Source: Coffea arabica
Lineage: Eukaryota; Streptophyta; Magnoliopsida; Gentianales; Rubiaceae
NCBI RefSeq assembly: GCF_036785885.1
Contig: NC_092312.1
Coordinates: 21,966,001-22,030,000, forward strand
Reading direction: 5' to 3'
DNA: 64,000 nucleotides
Part shown: positions 24,306-35,579 of the stretch, piece by piece
Numbering within the stretch: the stretch's first letter is position 1
Layout: every line of letters starts with the position of its first letter
Program-made: the position numbers and the translations under genes
Notes under the pieces: generated by a model
What the model saw: the letters and a program-made list of their open reading frames with translations, nothing else
Databases searched by the model: none
What the model was told of the DNA's origin: nothing

Positions 24306-25106
24306 AGAGTAAGAAGTAACATAAAATTATAAGGACCAATCTTTAAATATATATAGTATGAGAAAGGCTAATCCAAGTTTTGTCTTCTAAATCCCTTTAC
24401 ATTATTGAAATTTTCATTCACATCCTTGTACAAATTAGACTTTGTGCCTCCCCTCCCACCCCCAATAAAAGATTGTAGAAATCTTTTTAATCTCCTTGAG
24501 ACATTAAAAGTTTTTTCTCGTATTCTTGTAAATATTGGACTTTATACCCCCAAACCTTTTACAGTATTGCAAAGGGCCTCCCCGACCCTTGGCTCTGCTA
24601 GTGATGTGATTGGCTGAAATTTAAGTTAAATCTAATCTATGCTTGGGACTTTGTTCCATCTTTCATAGGCAGAACAGAAGGGTGTGCTTTGTCTGAAAGA
24701 GAGCCATATGTGGAGAGGGATGAAAATCTGCCTTAGTCAATTGTTTATTATTTACAATGTGCAAAAGATCTGCTCTAGCACACAATCAATCTTGGAATTG
24801 GTTATCAAAAGAAAAAGAAGTTGTTTATCGAAAGAAAAGAAAAAGAAGTTTGTTTGGATCTAATGAGCCAATATTTAGTGTTTGCCCAAAGACTTGGAAG
24901 TTTTTGCCTTGTGGGGACTCCAAAAGTGATACGAATAATAACACTCTGCTTAAGAACAAAGAGTAAGACGCTTTATTTATTCATAGCGATCGCTAAACAA
25001 GTCATATATAATTAAGAACAAACAAAGTACTGAAATTACAAGAAGTCACAATTAATTAGTATGTATGTAAGGTTTCAAAATATTGTTAAACAAGTCATCT
25101 TAATAA
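24306..25106. other. Spacer between micro-protein paralogues 1 and 2
   Basis: AT-rich spacer with a (TTA)n run just before it (about 24258-24274). The plus-strand frames at 24405-25015 are short and unsupported. Confidence 0.45.
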
Positions 25107-25325
25107 TTAGATCTTGTTCTGAGGCCCGTCTGGACCAGCATCATCATCCATCTTCTTCTTGCTCTGCTGCTGCTGGGGCTTGCGGTAGGTCTGCTCTACC
25201 TTCTTGGCCATCAAGAACCCACAACTGGCCAGCTTCCTCAAGTTTGGGACGTCATAGTTCTGTGCAATATACACTCCAATTACACCCCCGGCCATGTACT
25301 TAAAACAGCTCCTGAAAAATCCCAT
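25107..25325 (-). CDS. Plant micro-protein, paralogue 2 (72 aa)
   Basis: I chose the ATG at 25325 over the upstream one at 25424 because the family similarity starts at MGFF and the upstream extension is basic and unmatched. A hydrophobic N-terminus (FKYMAGGVIGVYIA) is followed by QNYDVPNLRKLASCGFLMAKK, then a Gln/Lys/Asp-rich tail. It keeps the family core GVYIAQNYDVPN exactly as in paralogue 1. Function is unknown to me; conservation of the helix and the YDVPN motif across three tandem copies argues for selection. A TATA-like ACTATATATATAA lies ~150 bp upstream and a W-box about 220 bp upstream. Confidence 0.82.
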   Translation of the reverse strand: MGFFRSCFKYMAGGVIGVYIAQNYDVPNLRKLASCGFLMAKKVEQTYRKPQQQQSKKKMDDDAGPDGPQNKI

Positions 25326-25537
25326 GATGTCGACTCGCTTTTTCCTTTTTCCCTTCACGTATGCTTTCAGATTAAGAGGAAAAACAACCCATTGTCTCCA
25401 CTCTAATAGTAGGAAATCATTCAAATTAAAGAGATGGGATTTGCGATGATTATGAAGCCCTTTATGTTTTGATTTATATATATAGTGTCAAAACTCTGAA
25501 GGGGGTTGTCTTGTTATCCAAGCCTTTCCTTCCCCTC

Positions 25538-25560
25538 CTCCAAGAGTCAACTCAACGGCC
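25538..25560 (-). promoter_or_regulatory. W-box upstream of micro-protein paralogue 2
   Basis: The minus strand reads GGCCGTTGAGTTGACTCTT, containing TTGACT and a CCGTTG core, in the same CTCCTCCAAGAGTCAA context and at a similar distance from the start codon as in paralogue 1. Confidence 0.6.
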
Positions 25561-25729
25561 TTGCCTCCAAGAAATTTCATCAACAATTTTTAGATAATAC
25601 CAACTACCCAAAAATGTTACTGGAGGTTTTGCTAAGCGTACAATGCCAGTGCCATGCACGAGGTGTCAAATTCTAATTCCGATTTTTCAGCTTTGTGAAT
25701 TTGTCACAAGGGATAAAACTACTTTTACG

Positions 25730-26465
25730 TAGGGATGGGTAAAATTGCTCATTAACCCGAAAATCCGTCATATCTGATCTCATATTCAAAAATTAGGATA
25801 TTCGATCCGTATTATTTGATGAATCAAAAGAAAATCGGGTATCCGCTTAGGTGCGGGGCTGGTTAGAGTGGGTTGATTAAAAACTCGCGAGTACTCGACC
25901 CGACCAGCATATATTTTTTAGTTTTTAATTTTTATATATACTATAAAATAATATTTTTAGAGCTAAATAAGCATTTTTCATTGAACAAATTGTAATACAA
26001 TTATGAGAGACTATAGTTCATTTATAAGATTTATTTGCAGAGATCATGATCTTATATTTTATAGAAAAGAGGTTAATTAATGTGGAATATATATTTAAAA
26101 AAGGTGCTATTTATTTCAAACTTTTATTGATTATGAATTCTTTTAATTTTTTTCTTTTTTTTTTTGTATTCTCTTCACATGTTTGTTTCTTGATGGGAGA
26201 ATTTTTGAAAATTTTTTTATTAAATCCTAGATGAATGTGTAAAGTGCAAAATTAAATTAGTATAAATCATTTTTTTAAACAAGTAAAGGATAAGTGGGGG
26301 CAGAACAAGTAACCGTTGATCCAAGTCTATCTTAGCGGGTACCCTATAACTGAGTATCCACTGATGTGCGGGACGGATAAGGATCAGAACATGGCTAACT
26401 GGCAAGATATGGGTCGAATTAGCTAAATGGTGCACGGGTCGGATACCGGACCGTGCCCACCCCTA
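25730..26465. mobile_element. hAT-like non-autonomous element (736 bp) with 8-bp target duplication
   Basis: The element starts TAGGGATGGGTAAAA and ends GTGCCCACCCCTA, so the ends read TAGGG-(A/T)GGG inward from both sides. It is flanked by CTTTTACG (25722-25729) and CTTTTATG (26466-26473), an 8-bp duplication with one mismatch. GC-rich ends enclose an AT-rich, non-coding core, as in the copy at 13279-13787. Confidence 0.8.
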
Positions 26466-26769
26466 CTTTTATGGCATTTGATTGGTTGCTTTTTATTGAA
26501 TTTAGGGATGGATGAAAGGGTAAATCATAAATATATGACTTGAAATCTTAGAATAATTTATTGAATGTCATCCTTCGTGCAGAAGAAATAAGAAAAAACT
26601 TAGCAAAAAATAATGGGAAATTTTTTTTATAACTATGTAAAAAGAGGTTAATTGTAACTACAAAAGAAATGCATGCTAGTCTCCACCGTAATTAAATTAC
26701 CAATAACTATCGTTTTGCTAAGATTTTGACGTCACATGATTGCGTGTGTTGTAATTTAATTACTTGGAA

Positions 26770-29429
26770 CTACGAAATACGGCTGATCCATGGCAGTTGT
26801 TTAAGGAGCATTTCCCTAAACCCAATCCAAGAAGTGGGAAGAATTTCTCTAATCTTGTAGAATATTTCTTTTTGCCGCTTATCCACGGGCGGTAGTCCTA
26901 CTTGAGCAGCTACCCAGTCCAAGTATTCATGCTGCCCCAACAAAAAGTTACAGAACTAATTAATTACAAAACATTAGATTTTGTTAACTTAATTAGAGGG
27001 ACAAAAATAATTACTAGCTAGCTGAGATAATCCAAACTGTACCATATTAAGGTCAAGTGAATGAGTGTGGTGTTTTGGGATTCCCTTCTCCTCCAAAAGC
27101 CGGTAACATTGTTCAAGATCAGCTGACATATCTTCTTCCGATGGCAAGCTCACCTTGCCAGATAAAACAGAGGCCACCCACTTGGCTTGTAAATCGATCA
27201 TGACAAAATTGATTGCCTTGTAATCACCAAAAGTGACAAAAATGCATGATTCAGTAATTGGATTAAGAGAGAGCAGTTTTAATGAAATTTGCTTGAAAAA
27301 AGAATTGCCATCCTGTATGGTATTTAAGCAGCAATGCATAAAACAACTTACCACGCGAGGTATTCCAACAAAAGAAAGCCTAGGAGCAAGTTGTGGAGGG
27401 AAAACATGCTTGTACAACGGTCCAACGCGATTGTCATCATCAATAGTTATGACTCCATTTGTTTTCAAGAAAGGCAAATTATACTTGTACCTGTGTTAGT
27501 TACAATAATTAATGAAAAAAGCTTCAGAAAACTTTGATCCAGCCTCTCTTACCATGAACCTATATATTAGTGTATATTAATGGAAGGTTAAGTAGTTGAT
27601 TATAGGCAAACAGCATGTAATTAGTACTAGTTGATTATAGAGATGAAAAATGGAAATGGGTTGTGGTGGAATATTTTACCCAGTGCAGTGGAGAATGGTA
27701 TCTGCTGTGACCAGAGCTCCATCCTCAAAAGCTATTTCACCATTTTCATAGCAATTTGTGACCTATAACAAGCTTGAAAATGAAGTTGTATGCTAGAAAT
27801 GACTTCAAGTAAAATCATGAGCTAATGAGAAGGGAAAAAAAAAAACAATCATTTTGTGCTGCAACTCCAAATGTCGTGGGGTGATACAAAATTACGTACC
27901 ATAGCAACAAAATTCAAATAAAAATAAATAAATGAAAGCATATAGTATATACTTTTGAGTGCTGCCATAGGTTGTCATACATGTCCCATTTTTTGACCTC
28001 AATTTCTTGGGACCTGGAAGAGAGATGTACTTCTTTGGCTACCTCCACAATTTCTAGGGAGATATCATTGGCACTAGCTGCGCCTCCAATAATAACCACA
28101 ACCTGTTTTTTTGAAAAATTAAATATAATGCATTTCTCTGTTATGCCTTCATAATTTACGAGTATATAATAAGAGTACCGAATGAATGAATACCTGATCT
28201 CTAAATGGCTCAGGAACTCGATAATTGTGGCAGTGAATTTGTTTCCCCTTCCAGTTATTGATTCCTTCAAGGTAGTAATCAGGTAGAAATTATCAAGCAA
28301 TTGCTAGTAAATTATCAGTATTTAGTAGTAAAGTTGCTTGCGCTTGCAGCCACCCCCAACCAAAACAAAAGGAAAAAAAAATTAATTGAGCTAGCTAGCT
28401 ATTTGTGGAAATTGTTTAACTTGAGAGTTGAGATCGCCATTGGTTTTGGAAATTGTTTCTTGAAATCATCTTTAATTGAAATTAGAGAATGTCATATTGA
28501 CGTACTAAACTTACAAACTGAAAATGCTCTAATGAATTTGAGATTCTTATAAAAATATGCTAGCTAGTGTATAGACACTTGACATTTTGAACAAAAACAC
28601 ACATACAATAGACTATAGTTAGTGTAACTGACTTGAAAAGTTGAAGTTGGCCAAAATAAAAAAACTGCAAATGTTAGAATTCCAGCTCCCAAGTACTAGG
28701 CTTAGAAAATTCTATACTCACATCGAATCCCCTCCCCCTCCCCCTAGATTAGGTTATAGGAATTCTATTGTTGTGACGACAAAAAAAAAAAAAAGGTACT
28801 AGGCCTAGAATTCGAACACTTTGAAAGCCCTCTCCCGGTGGTTATGGAACTAATAAAAATATTCTTCAGATGCATTAATTTCTTGGACTTGTTAGCGCAA
28901 GCAAACCTGGAAGTTCTGCCACTCTTGGTTGAGTGTTATGTCCATTACAAACCACAACGGCTTCGAATGGCTCTTCTGAAATCAACCCACCGTTTGATCT
29001 CGACTCAACCACCCACTGATCGTCATTCCCCTGCTCAACTCGGACTACTTCTGTATTCAGCCGAATAAACTCGACCAGCCCGAAATCTTCTGCAAAATTA
29101 TTCAAGAACTGCAGCACCTCTTCATGGCCGGGAAAATCCATTAGCACGCCGTCTTTATTCTTGACAGTGAAGGGGTAATCCCAAAATCTCATAAGCGGTC
29201 TTGGGAGGTTTGTCTTGAGTGAATGGTATAGACTGCTGTGAACAATTTTTCTGCCAGGATCAAGGCCTAGAGGGTCGGTCTCGACTTCAGGATTGTACAC
29301 CCACATCCCACCAATTTGGTCTGCTTTTTCATAGACCACCACTTGATGGCCTTCTGATTTCAGTTCGCGGGCCGTGGTTAGGCCGGCAACCCCGGCTCCG
29401 ATCACTGCCACCTTCAGAGGTCGTGCCAT
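26770..29429 (-). CDS. Flavin-containing monooxygenase, GS-OX-like (FMO1 of this window, 7 exons)
   Basis: Class B FAD/NADPH monooxygenase; plant GS-OX-like members S-oxygenate thioethers, but the substrate here is unknown. Exons (minus): 29429-28907, 28264-28194, 28102-27953, 27762-27680, 27490-27352, 27216-27043, 26931-26770; all phases fit, about 433 residues. Motifs in order: FAD-binding VAVIGAGVAGL (residues 8-18), EKADQIGGMWVY, FPGHEEVLQFL, the FMO motif region KQIHCHNYRVPEP, NADP-binding VIIGGAASANDI, RVGPLYKHVFPP and LQAKWVASVLSG. Exon 5 could instead end one codon earlier. Intron 1 holds an A-tailed SINE-like remnant. It is clearly more diverged from FMO2 and FMO3 than they are from each other. 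Micro-protein genes sit on both sides in the same orientation. Confidence 0.93.
28720..28797 (+). repeat. SINE-like A-tailed repeat in FMO1 intron 1
   Basis: Ends in CCCCCTAGATTAGGTTATAGGAATTC, TATTGTTGTGACGAC and a 14-base A run, matching the tail at 23225-23285 in arrangement and partly in sequence. Confidence 0.5.
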
Positions 29430-29987
29430 GGTATAAAATACAATTGTGCAGCCAAATGAATACCGAGGATGTGAACCTTGTTACGTAAGGCATAATGTTG
29501 ATGTTTAGTATTTTTTATTTGAATTGTTCAACTAAATTAGCATTTCAGACTCGGAATTTTGCTGCCATGCACATGGACATAAAGCAAATGACAAAGTAGG
29601 CTTGTCAAAAAAACTTGTGAGTGCCCAAATTGACCTGTTCTTGACATTTTATTTTACTGTCACGATAATCACCAAAACAATAAAAAAAGTTATGTCTCTT
29701 TCTGGCTAATTTACCAATATATATATATATATATATATGTATGTGCATTAGTCCGATTAATATCTAGTTAAATAAAAAAGAAACTTCCAAATTAAACAAA
29801 CCTTGAGCCTTGACAACATCTAAAACAAACGAGATCAAGACAAATTAAGGATGCATTAATATACCTGAAAGAAACAAATATGAATATTTCTAAATGATCA
29901 AAAACCTATACATCTACTCCCAAAAGTACAAAATAAAAGGGGAAAAAAACCATATCAATATATAGACAGCACCACGAAGGAATGCAC
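29430..29987. other. Upstream of FMO1: spacer
   Basis: Contains an (AT)n tract at about 29718-29739. No further gene seen. Confidence 0.5.
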
Positions 29988-30170
29988 TTATAAATTATCA
30001 TGGGAATCCGATCCTGGGGTCTTCTGGCTCGGGGGCTTGCGGTAGGTCTCCTCCATATGCTTGGCCACGGCTATTCCAGTGCTGGCTAGTCTCTGGATGT
30101 TTGGTATGTCGTAAGTTTGTGCAACGTACACCCCAAAAATGGTGCCCAATATGAATTTGAACATGCCCAT
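29988..30170 (-). CDS. Plant micro-protein, paralogue 3 (60 aa)
   Basis: Single-exon gene between FMO1 and FMO2. The sequence begins MGMFKFILGTIFGVYVAQ and continues TYDIPNIQRLASTGIAVAKH, preserving the family helix, the GVYVAQ.YDIPN core and the LA.TG..VAKH.EETYRKP segment of the other two copies. It is the shortest member, with a polar Ser/Asp-rich tail. In paralogues 2 and 3 the E.TYRKP stretch is the same, so that part is probably functional. No enzyme or receptor motif is visible. A W-box lies ~230 bp upstream. Confidence 0.8.
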   Translation of the reverse strand: MGMFKFILGTIFGVYVAQTYDIPNIQRLASTGIAVAKHMEETYRKPPSQKTPGSDSHDNL

Positions 30171-30391
30171 CTTCTTGCTTGAAATTCGGAGTGATGGGAT
30201 ATTGGGAATTTGGTTGTGTGTTTGACCTAAAGGGATGACGAATTGAATAGGAAATCTTGTGGAGCATTATGCTTTTAATTTGTGGGATTATATGATTGTA
30301 ATCATCTCGTGCTGTCCAAGAATTCAATTGCTTGAAGGAAGGATATAAGTTTTGAACTCCTTTCCAGTTGGGCTGCATTGTTTCCCCTTGT

Positions 30392-30410
30392 CCAAGGGTC
30401 AACCTTCCTA
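30392..30410 (-). promoter_or_regulatory. W-box upstream of micro-protein paralogue 3
   Basis: The minus strand reads GGAAGGTTGACCCTTGG, containing the W-box TTGACC at about the same distance (~230 bp) from the start codon as in the other two paralogues. Confidence 0.5.
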
Positions 30411-30506
30411 CGTCTGACTTTGAAGTAGCACTACAATTTACTGATTAAAATAGTAGCATGTATAGAATCACTAGCTAGTTTTTTGGCATCGACTGAGTTC
30501 CCATGT

Positions 30507-30538
30507 CTTTTTTTTTTTTTGGGGGGGGGGGGGGGGGG
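30507..30538. repeat. Poly-T / poly-G tract
   Basis: About 13 T followed by about 18 G. Such a homopolymer junction is error-prone in sequencing, so its exact length should not be trusted. Confidence 0.85.
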
Positions 30539-30710
30539 TAGATTTCGGATTTATATATAACCAACAAGGTGTGCATATGCATCAAGGTGTTTTCTCTCAA
30601 GTATATATAATAATAAGTTTATTAGTAATTAGGCGCTTTATATAGATTCACTTTATAGAACAAAAAAAGTTCAACTTTTTTTAGTTTAAATACAACTATA
30701 ATGTTAATTG

Positions 30711-30815
30711 TAAAGGCGGGCGGAATTGCAAGTAAGAGGTCCTAAATTCAAGATTTTTCACTTACATAAAATAAATAAATAAATAAATGTAAGTGCATGC
30801 ATTTAGATATTTAGA
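30711..30815 (+). repeat. Dispersed repeat, copy 1
   Basis: AGGCGGGCGGAATTGCAAG through AAATTCAAG, an (AAAT)n tract and GCATTTAGATATTTA. A second copy at 40931-41042 shares the order with about 80 percent identity by eye. The layout with an A-rich tract suggests a SINE-type origin. Confidence 0.65.
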
Positions 30816-30950
30816 TAGTGAATTATGTGTGCTAAGGAATAACATTAGGACATTCCTTGGAAAAATCCTGCAAATTTTTATAATCATTATTAGACCGAAC
30901 AATGTAAAGAATAATTCAAGCATGATATCCTGCTAAGCCTTATCAAATAT

Positions 30951-33900
30951 TTAGTTATTCCAACTTTCAACATCTTGCTCCCTAAATTTAATCCACGAAG
31001 CTCCAGAAATGAACTCAAAAAACTTGTGATAAATCTCCAATAGCTCAGTGTCCACAGGAAATCCGACTTGAGCAGCTACCCAGTTTAAGTATTCAAACTG
31101 CAAAGGTTTCATTGCCAAATGGATATGATCATTAAGTATTCAAACACCTGCATCGTAGTAAATCTAGTGGAACTAACAAACACCCATGAATAATCTCTGG
31201 AACTTTGATTACCGGATCAAGTGGAAGCCTATGAGTATGGTGCTTGGGGATCCTGTTCTCCTCCATAAGCCGGTAATGTTGTTCAACATCATGCAACATT
31301 TCTTCTTTTGGTGGCAAAATCACCTTCCCTGATAAAACCGATGCAACCCACTTGGCTTGTACTTCGATCATAAAAAATATGACAGCCTGTTAATGCACAA
31401 TATCATCAACTGTTGGGATTAAATTGTTGCTTGCTTGTTTGAAACTGTCAACCAACATCTTACCGTGCAAGTTTTCCTGTATGACTATTGTACAAGTTTT
31501 TCAATGCAAAGTTTATTTTGCACAACGTGGTATACTTAGGTACCGTTTGAATTAACCTTGGAAAAACGTATGCAAGATAAATATGCCAGCTGCAAAATCT
31601 CATAAACTGACCCTATAAGGTAGTCCAACAAAAGAGAGCCCTGGGGCAAGTTCTGGAGGAAAGACGTGCTTGTACAATGGTCCAACACGGTTGTCATCAA
31701 TAGTTACAGTTCCATTCGTCCTCAAGAAATAAAAATCATACTTATACCTGTAAAATGTCAAGTTCAGCAAAGACGATAAGGGGCTTAGAATTAGCAGGCA
31801 ACATTTAAGAGAGAGTTTTAAGAAGAAGAGCAAACTCTGACATGCAATGCATTCAGTTAACAAAATGAGGAGGTAATTACCCGGTACAATGCAGAATGAT
31901 ATCTGCAGCAACAGAAGTTCCGTCCTGGAAGGCTACTAGACCATTTTCATAGCAATACTCGATCTATGAGAAGTTTCAATTGTTAAATTTCTTTAGTCCA
32001 CAAATGTAGGTTTTTCATACTGTGACTCCAGCATGTTCAGTACTCAATGGAATGCAGGATTACATACTTTTGAATGCTGCCACAAATTGTTGAACATCTC
32101 CAACTTTGAAACTTTGATCTCTGGAGATCTTGAACAAAGATGAACTTCTTTGGCTACCTTGGTGATTTCTTGACCAATATCCATGGCACTAGGTCCAGCA
32201 CCAATAACAATTACAACCTGTATTTTTCACCAACTTGGACGATGTAGATTTTTGCATATAATCTTACCACATAATTTCCAATCAAGTACAATATTGCAAA
32301 CAAGTACCTGATCTCGGAATGGTTCAGGAACTCGATAGTTGTGGCTGTGAATTTGTTTACCAGGCCAACTTTTGATTCCTTGAAGGAACCAGAAAGTAAA
32401 ATTAGCATTCAGTACAAAACTCTGATCAAGTAATTTTACCTTTTCCTCTTTTTGTTGGTAACAAAGGATTCATCCTGATTAATCAACTACCATCAAGTAC
32501 AAAAACCACACAGCAGGAATTGCACGAGTAAACATGAGGAGCAAACTGCCAACAAATCTAAGATTTGTTCAGTAGGAAATGTATTTGAATTTTATAAAAC
32601 TAAAATAGTTATTCTTTGTAGTCACACCCTACGGTTAGGTCAAGGTATCTGTTTGTCTCAGTTGAGTTTCGATGTAGGTAAAATTCATTTTTTTCCCTTG
32701 AACTCGTGAATCTAATTTTAATGTCGTCATATTTCTATTACATTAATTTGCCTCATGAACTCCTGATTGTTTTGTGGGCCAAAATATAGAAACCTTGCTA
32801 GAAAAAAGCACATAAGGGCACGTTCTGAAGACTAAAGTCCATCTTACTCTTATCAAAGATCATCTTACATACAGAGCTAATGGATGTATCTTGCTCTCAA
32901 TAGCTTACCTATGTGCTCCTACCCCTGATCTCAAGGGCAAGTTATACATGGTTGCCTTGAATATTTGTTGCAACCTCTTTCTTGGGAAGTTTCGCTGCAA
33001 AAAAAAGCTTGTGCATAGGTAGGTCCAGCTCAAACTGTAAAGAGAGTGCAACTAGCTATCAGTTCATCATAACCTATTTAGTAACATGACTAAACAGGGT
33101 ACCTTAATCTTTCTTTGAAAACAAATGATGATTGATGGGTGATATTTTTCAATATAGACCATAGTGTTGACTCCTGATAGCTTAGCATAACAGTTGTCTT
33201 CAAGTTTTTTCCCATCTTGACCATATTGCTGTCTTCGCCTCTGCAGATGGTATATAGCACGGGCAACTGTTCCCAAGTACTTTGTTGAATACCATCTTCA
33301 AACTTAGTTTTAATTTCCGAGGATCCAAATGTAGCTAACTAGTACATTAATAGGTTTAGGACTGCAGCCGGCGGATAATCACAAGATTAGGCATGATATA
33401 TAGGGGAAGTTTCTTTCATACAGGATTAAAGGTTCAACAGAAATTAGACTAATTACTAACCAATACAAAGTCCACCGCACTATACTTGTACAGTTAAACA
33501 ATTAACTTAGGCAAATGAAAATTTTCAAGAACTTACCTGGGAGGTCTGCTACTTTTGGTATGGTGTAATGACCATTACAAACCACGACTGCTTCGAATAT
33601 CTCTTCTGATGAGCTCAATTCATCACATGTACTCCTTCTCGACTCAACAACCCACTGATCATTTTGTTGCTCAACTCGAACTACTTCGGTATTGAATCGG
33701 ATAAAGTCAAGGAGTCCAAAATCTTGAACAAAATTGTTCAAGAATTGCAGCACCTCTTGATGGCCAGGAAATGTCCTTAGCTCGCCATTCTTCCTGATGG
33801 TAAAAGGGTAGTCTGAAAATCCCATGAGACGTCTAGGAAGATTGGTCTCAAGTGAATAGTAGAGACTGCTGTGAACTATTTCTCTCTTGGGATCAAGGCT

Positions 33901-34062
33901 CAGAGGATCGGACTCGACTTGAGGACTGTACACCCAAGTCCCACCAATTTGGTTTGATTTCTCGTAGACCACCACTTGTTGGCCTTCTCTTTGGAGCTCA
34001 CGGGCGGTGACGAGACCGGAAGCTCCGGCTCCAACGACTGCAACTTTGAGAGATCGTGCCAT
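30951..34062 (-). CDS. Flavin-containing monooxygenase, GS-OX-like (FMO2 of this window, 7 exons)
   Basis: Same family and exon plan as FMO1. Exons (minus): 34062-33537, 32378-32308, 32217-32068, 31963-31881, 31747-31612, 31386-31213, 31097-30951; all phases fit, about 428 residues. FAD motif VAVVGAGASGL at residues 8-18, EKSNQIGGTWVY, FPGHQEVLQFL, KQIHSHNYRVPEP, a canonical NADP motif VIGAGPSAMDI, RVGPLYKHVFPP and VQAKWVASVLSG are all present. No frameshift or premature stop was found. A TATA box (GTATAAAT, 34140-34147) sits ~80 bp upstream of the ATG. It is almost identical to FMO3 across exons and introns, so the two arose by a recent duplication of more than 3 kb. Substrate cannot be inferred from sequence. 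Confidence 0.93.
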
Positions 34063-34139
34063 GGTTTAGTTGAGCGAGTGAAGCTAGCAGGGGCAGAGTA
34101 AGGCAACTTGCTCGAATAGATCGAACTTTTGATCCCATC

Positions 34140-34147
34140 ATTTATAC
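34140..34147 (-). promoter_or_regulatory. TATA box of FMO2
   Basis: The minus strand reads GTATAAAT about 80 bp before the start codon, giving a leader near 50 nt. The corresponding FMO3 sequence reads TATACAT and lies closer to its ATG. Confidence 0.6.
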
Positions 34148-34849
34148 TGGTTCGATTATTTTGTTTATTAATTGGGTGGAAACAGCCAGTATAAAAGTCG
34201 CTTTTGCACGCGCCAAGTGTTGACTGATATCATGTGGAGTCCACTGAATGTTCCAAGTGAATTTTATTTTGTCCTACCACGTGAAAATAAAACAGTGGAG
34301 TTTTTTTTTTTTTAACGACTAATGTAAAGGTCTATGTTGATTTTGTTTTTCAAATGTTATAATTTGAGTTGCATTATAAACATATTTTTTTAATTAATTT
34401 TTTTATATCCTGAATTATTTTTTTTTTAATTTCACATGCATTATATCATAAAAAATTGTATAATGATGCAGTATTATTTTAAATAATTTATCCAAATAAT
34501 TGACTGTATTACATTGCAAATAAATATGAGTGTTTGGTCAAATTTTGCTGATCGAATTTCATTTCATCATTTAGTATGTACTTTACGATAACTAGGAATT
34601 AACACTTTAATTTATCACATGGAAATTTTGAATTCTAATCCTCTTGTCCCGGTCCACTTCTTGGATCCCATCCATTTCTTAATAAAAAAAATTAATAAAA
34701 AACATGTTAATATGCCAAACAGATCAAACCATGAGACTTGTTAACCTCATCTCTAGAGAATTTCCGAGTGTTAAAGTAAGTAGAACAATTCAATGTACCA
34801 ATTATGGTTCCAAAATCCATCATGAGGCTGTTCAATCGTAAACGTTAAT

Positions 34850-35005
34850 ACGTTTGGATAGATGATTAATTGAAATATTATTTAAAATAATTACTACGAT
34901 ACTTTTATGATATGACGTGAGATAAAAAATAATTAAAAAATATATTTATAATGCAAGTAAAATAATATTCAAAAATTATTATGATATCCAAACACTAATT
35001 TTTGT
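34850..35005. mobile_element. Small AT-rich MITE
   Basis: Ends CGTTTGGATAGATGATTAATT and, inverted, GTTTGGATATCATAATAATTT around a non-coding AT-rich core. Its GTTTGGAT termini are shared with the larger elements at 1379-2919 and 46842-49982. Confidence 0.6.
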
Positions 35006-35303
35006 TGGTAGGTACTTCACGAAAACTAGGATTAAAATCCTAATATCAGAACAAAGTTGGTTTGGATGGTAAAATGAGAGGGATTGTTGGTTCCAGAACT
35101 CCCACTCACTAAAAAATTTCTAAATGTGCCAACAAATCGAACCATGAGACGTGTTTGACTTCATTTGTAGAAGAAAATTCCGAGCGGGAAAGTAGGTAGA
35201 ACAATTCAATGTACCGATCATGGTTTCAAAGGCTGCGCGATCGCTTAAGATGTCGTGTCGTGGACAATTTGTTTTAGATAAATTAGATGGAGACCGCGAC
35301 ATT

Positions 35304-35515
35304 GTACTTGGAATCCTCGGTGACATATTTTTCTATGCCAATCCAATGCCACCTATAGTATTGCACCAAGTGTCTTGTTATTATTTACACTTTAATTTTC
35401 TAATAATTCAACTTGTTTGGTTTAACATAAGTGTAAATAATAACAGGACACTTGGCACAATATTATAAGTGGCATTGGATTGGCATAGAAAACATGTCAC
35501 CGAAGATCCCAAGTG
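35304..35515. mobile_element. Foldback hAT-like MITE (212 bp) with verified empty site
   Basis: The left end is GTACTTGGAATCCTCGGTGA and the inverted right end CACTTGGGATCTTCGGTGA. The arms pair over about 95 bp, through CTATGCCAATCCAATGCCAC and TTATTATTTACACTT. It is flanked by GCGACATT at 35296-35303 and 35516-35523. The homologous FMO3 upstream region (about 54080-54095) has a single uninterrupted target, so the insertion postdates the FMO duplication or was lost from FMO3. No coding capacity. Confidence 0.88.
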
Positions 35516-35579
35516 GCGACATTGAAACTCTAACACAGTTTAGTTTGTTCTGAGACTGGGTGAAGGATTAACGGGGATC

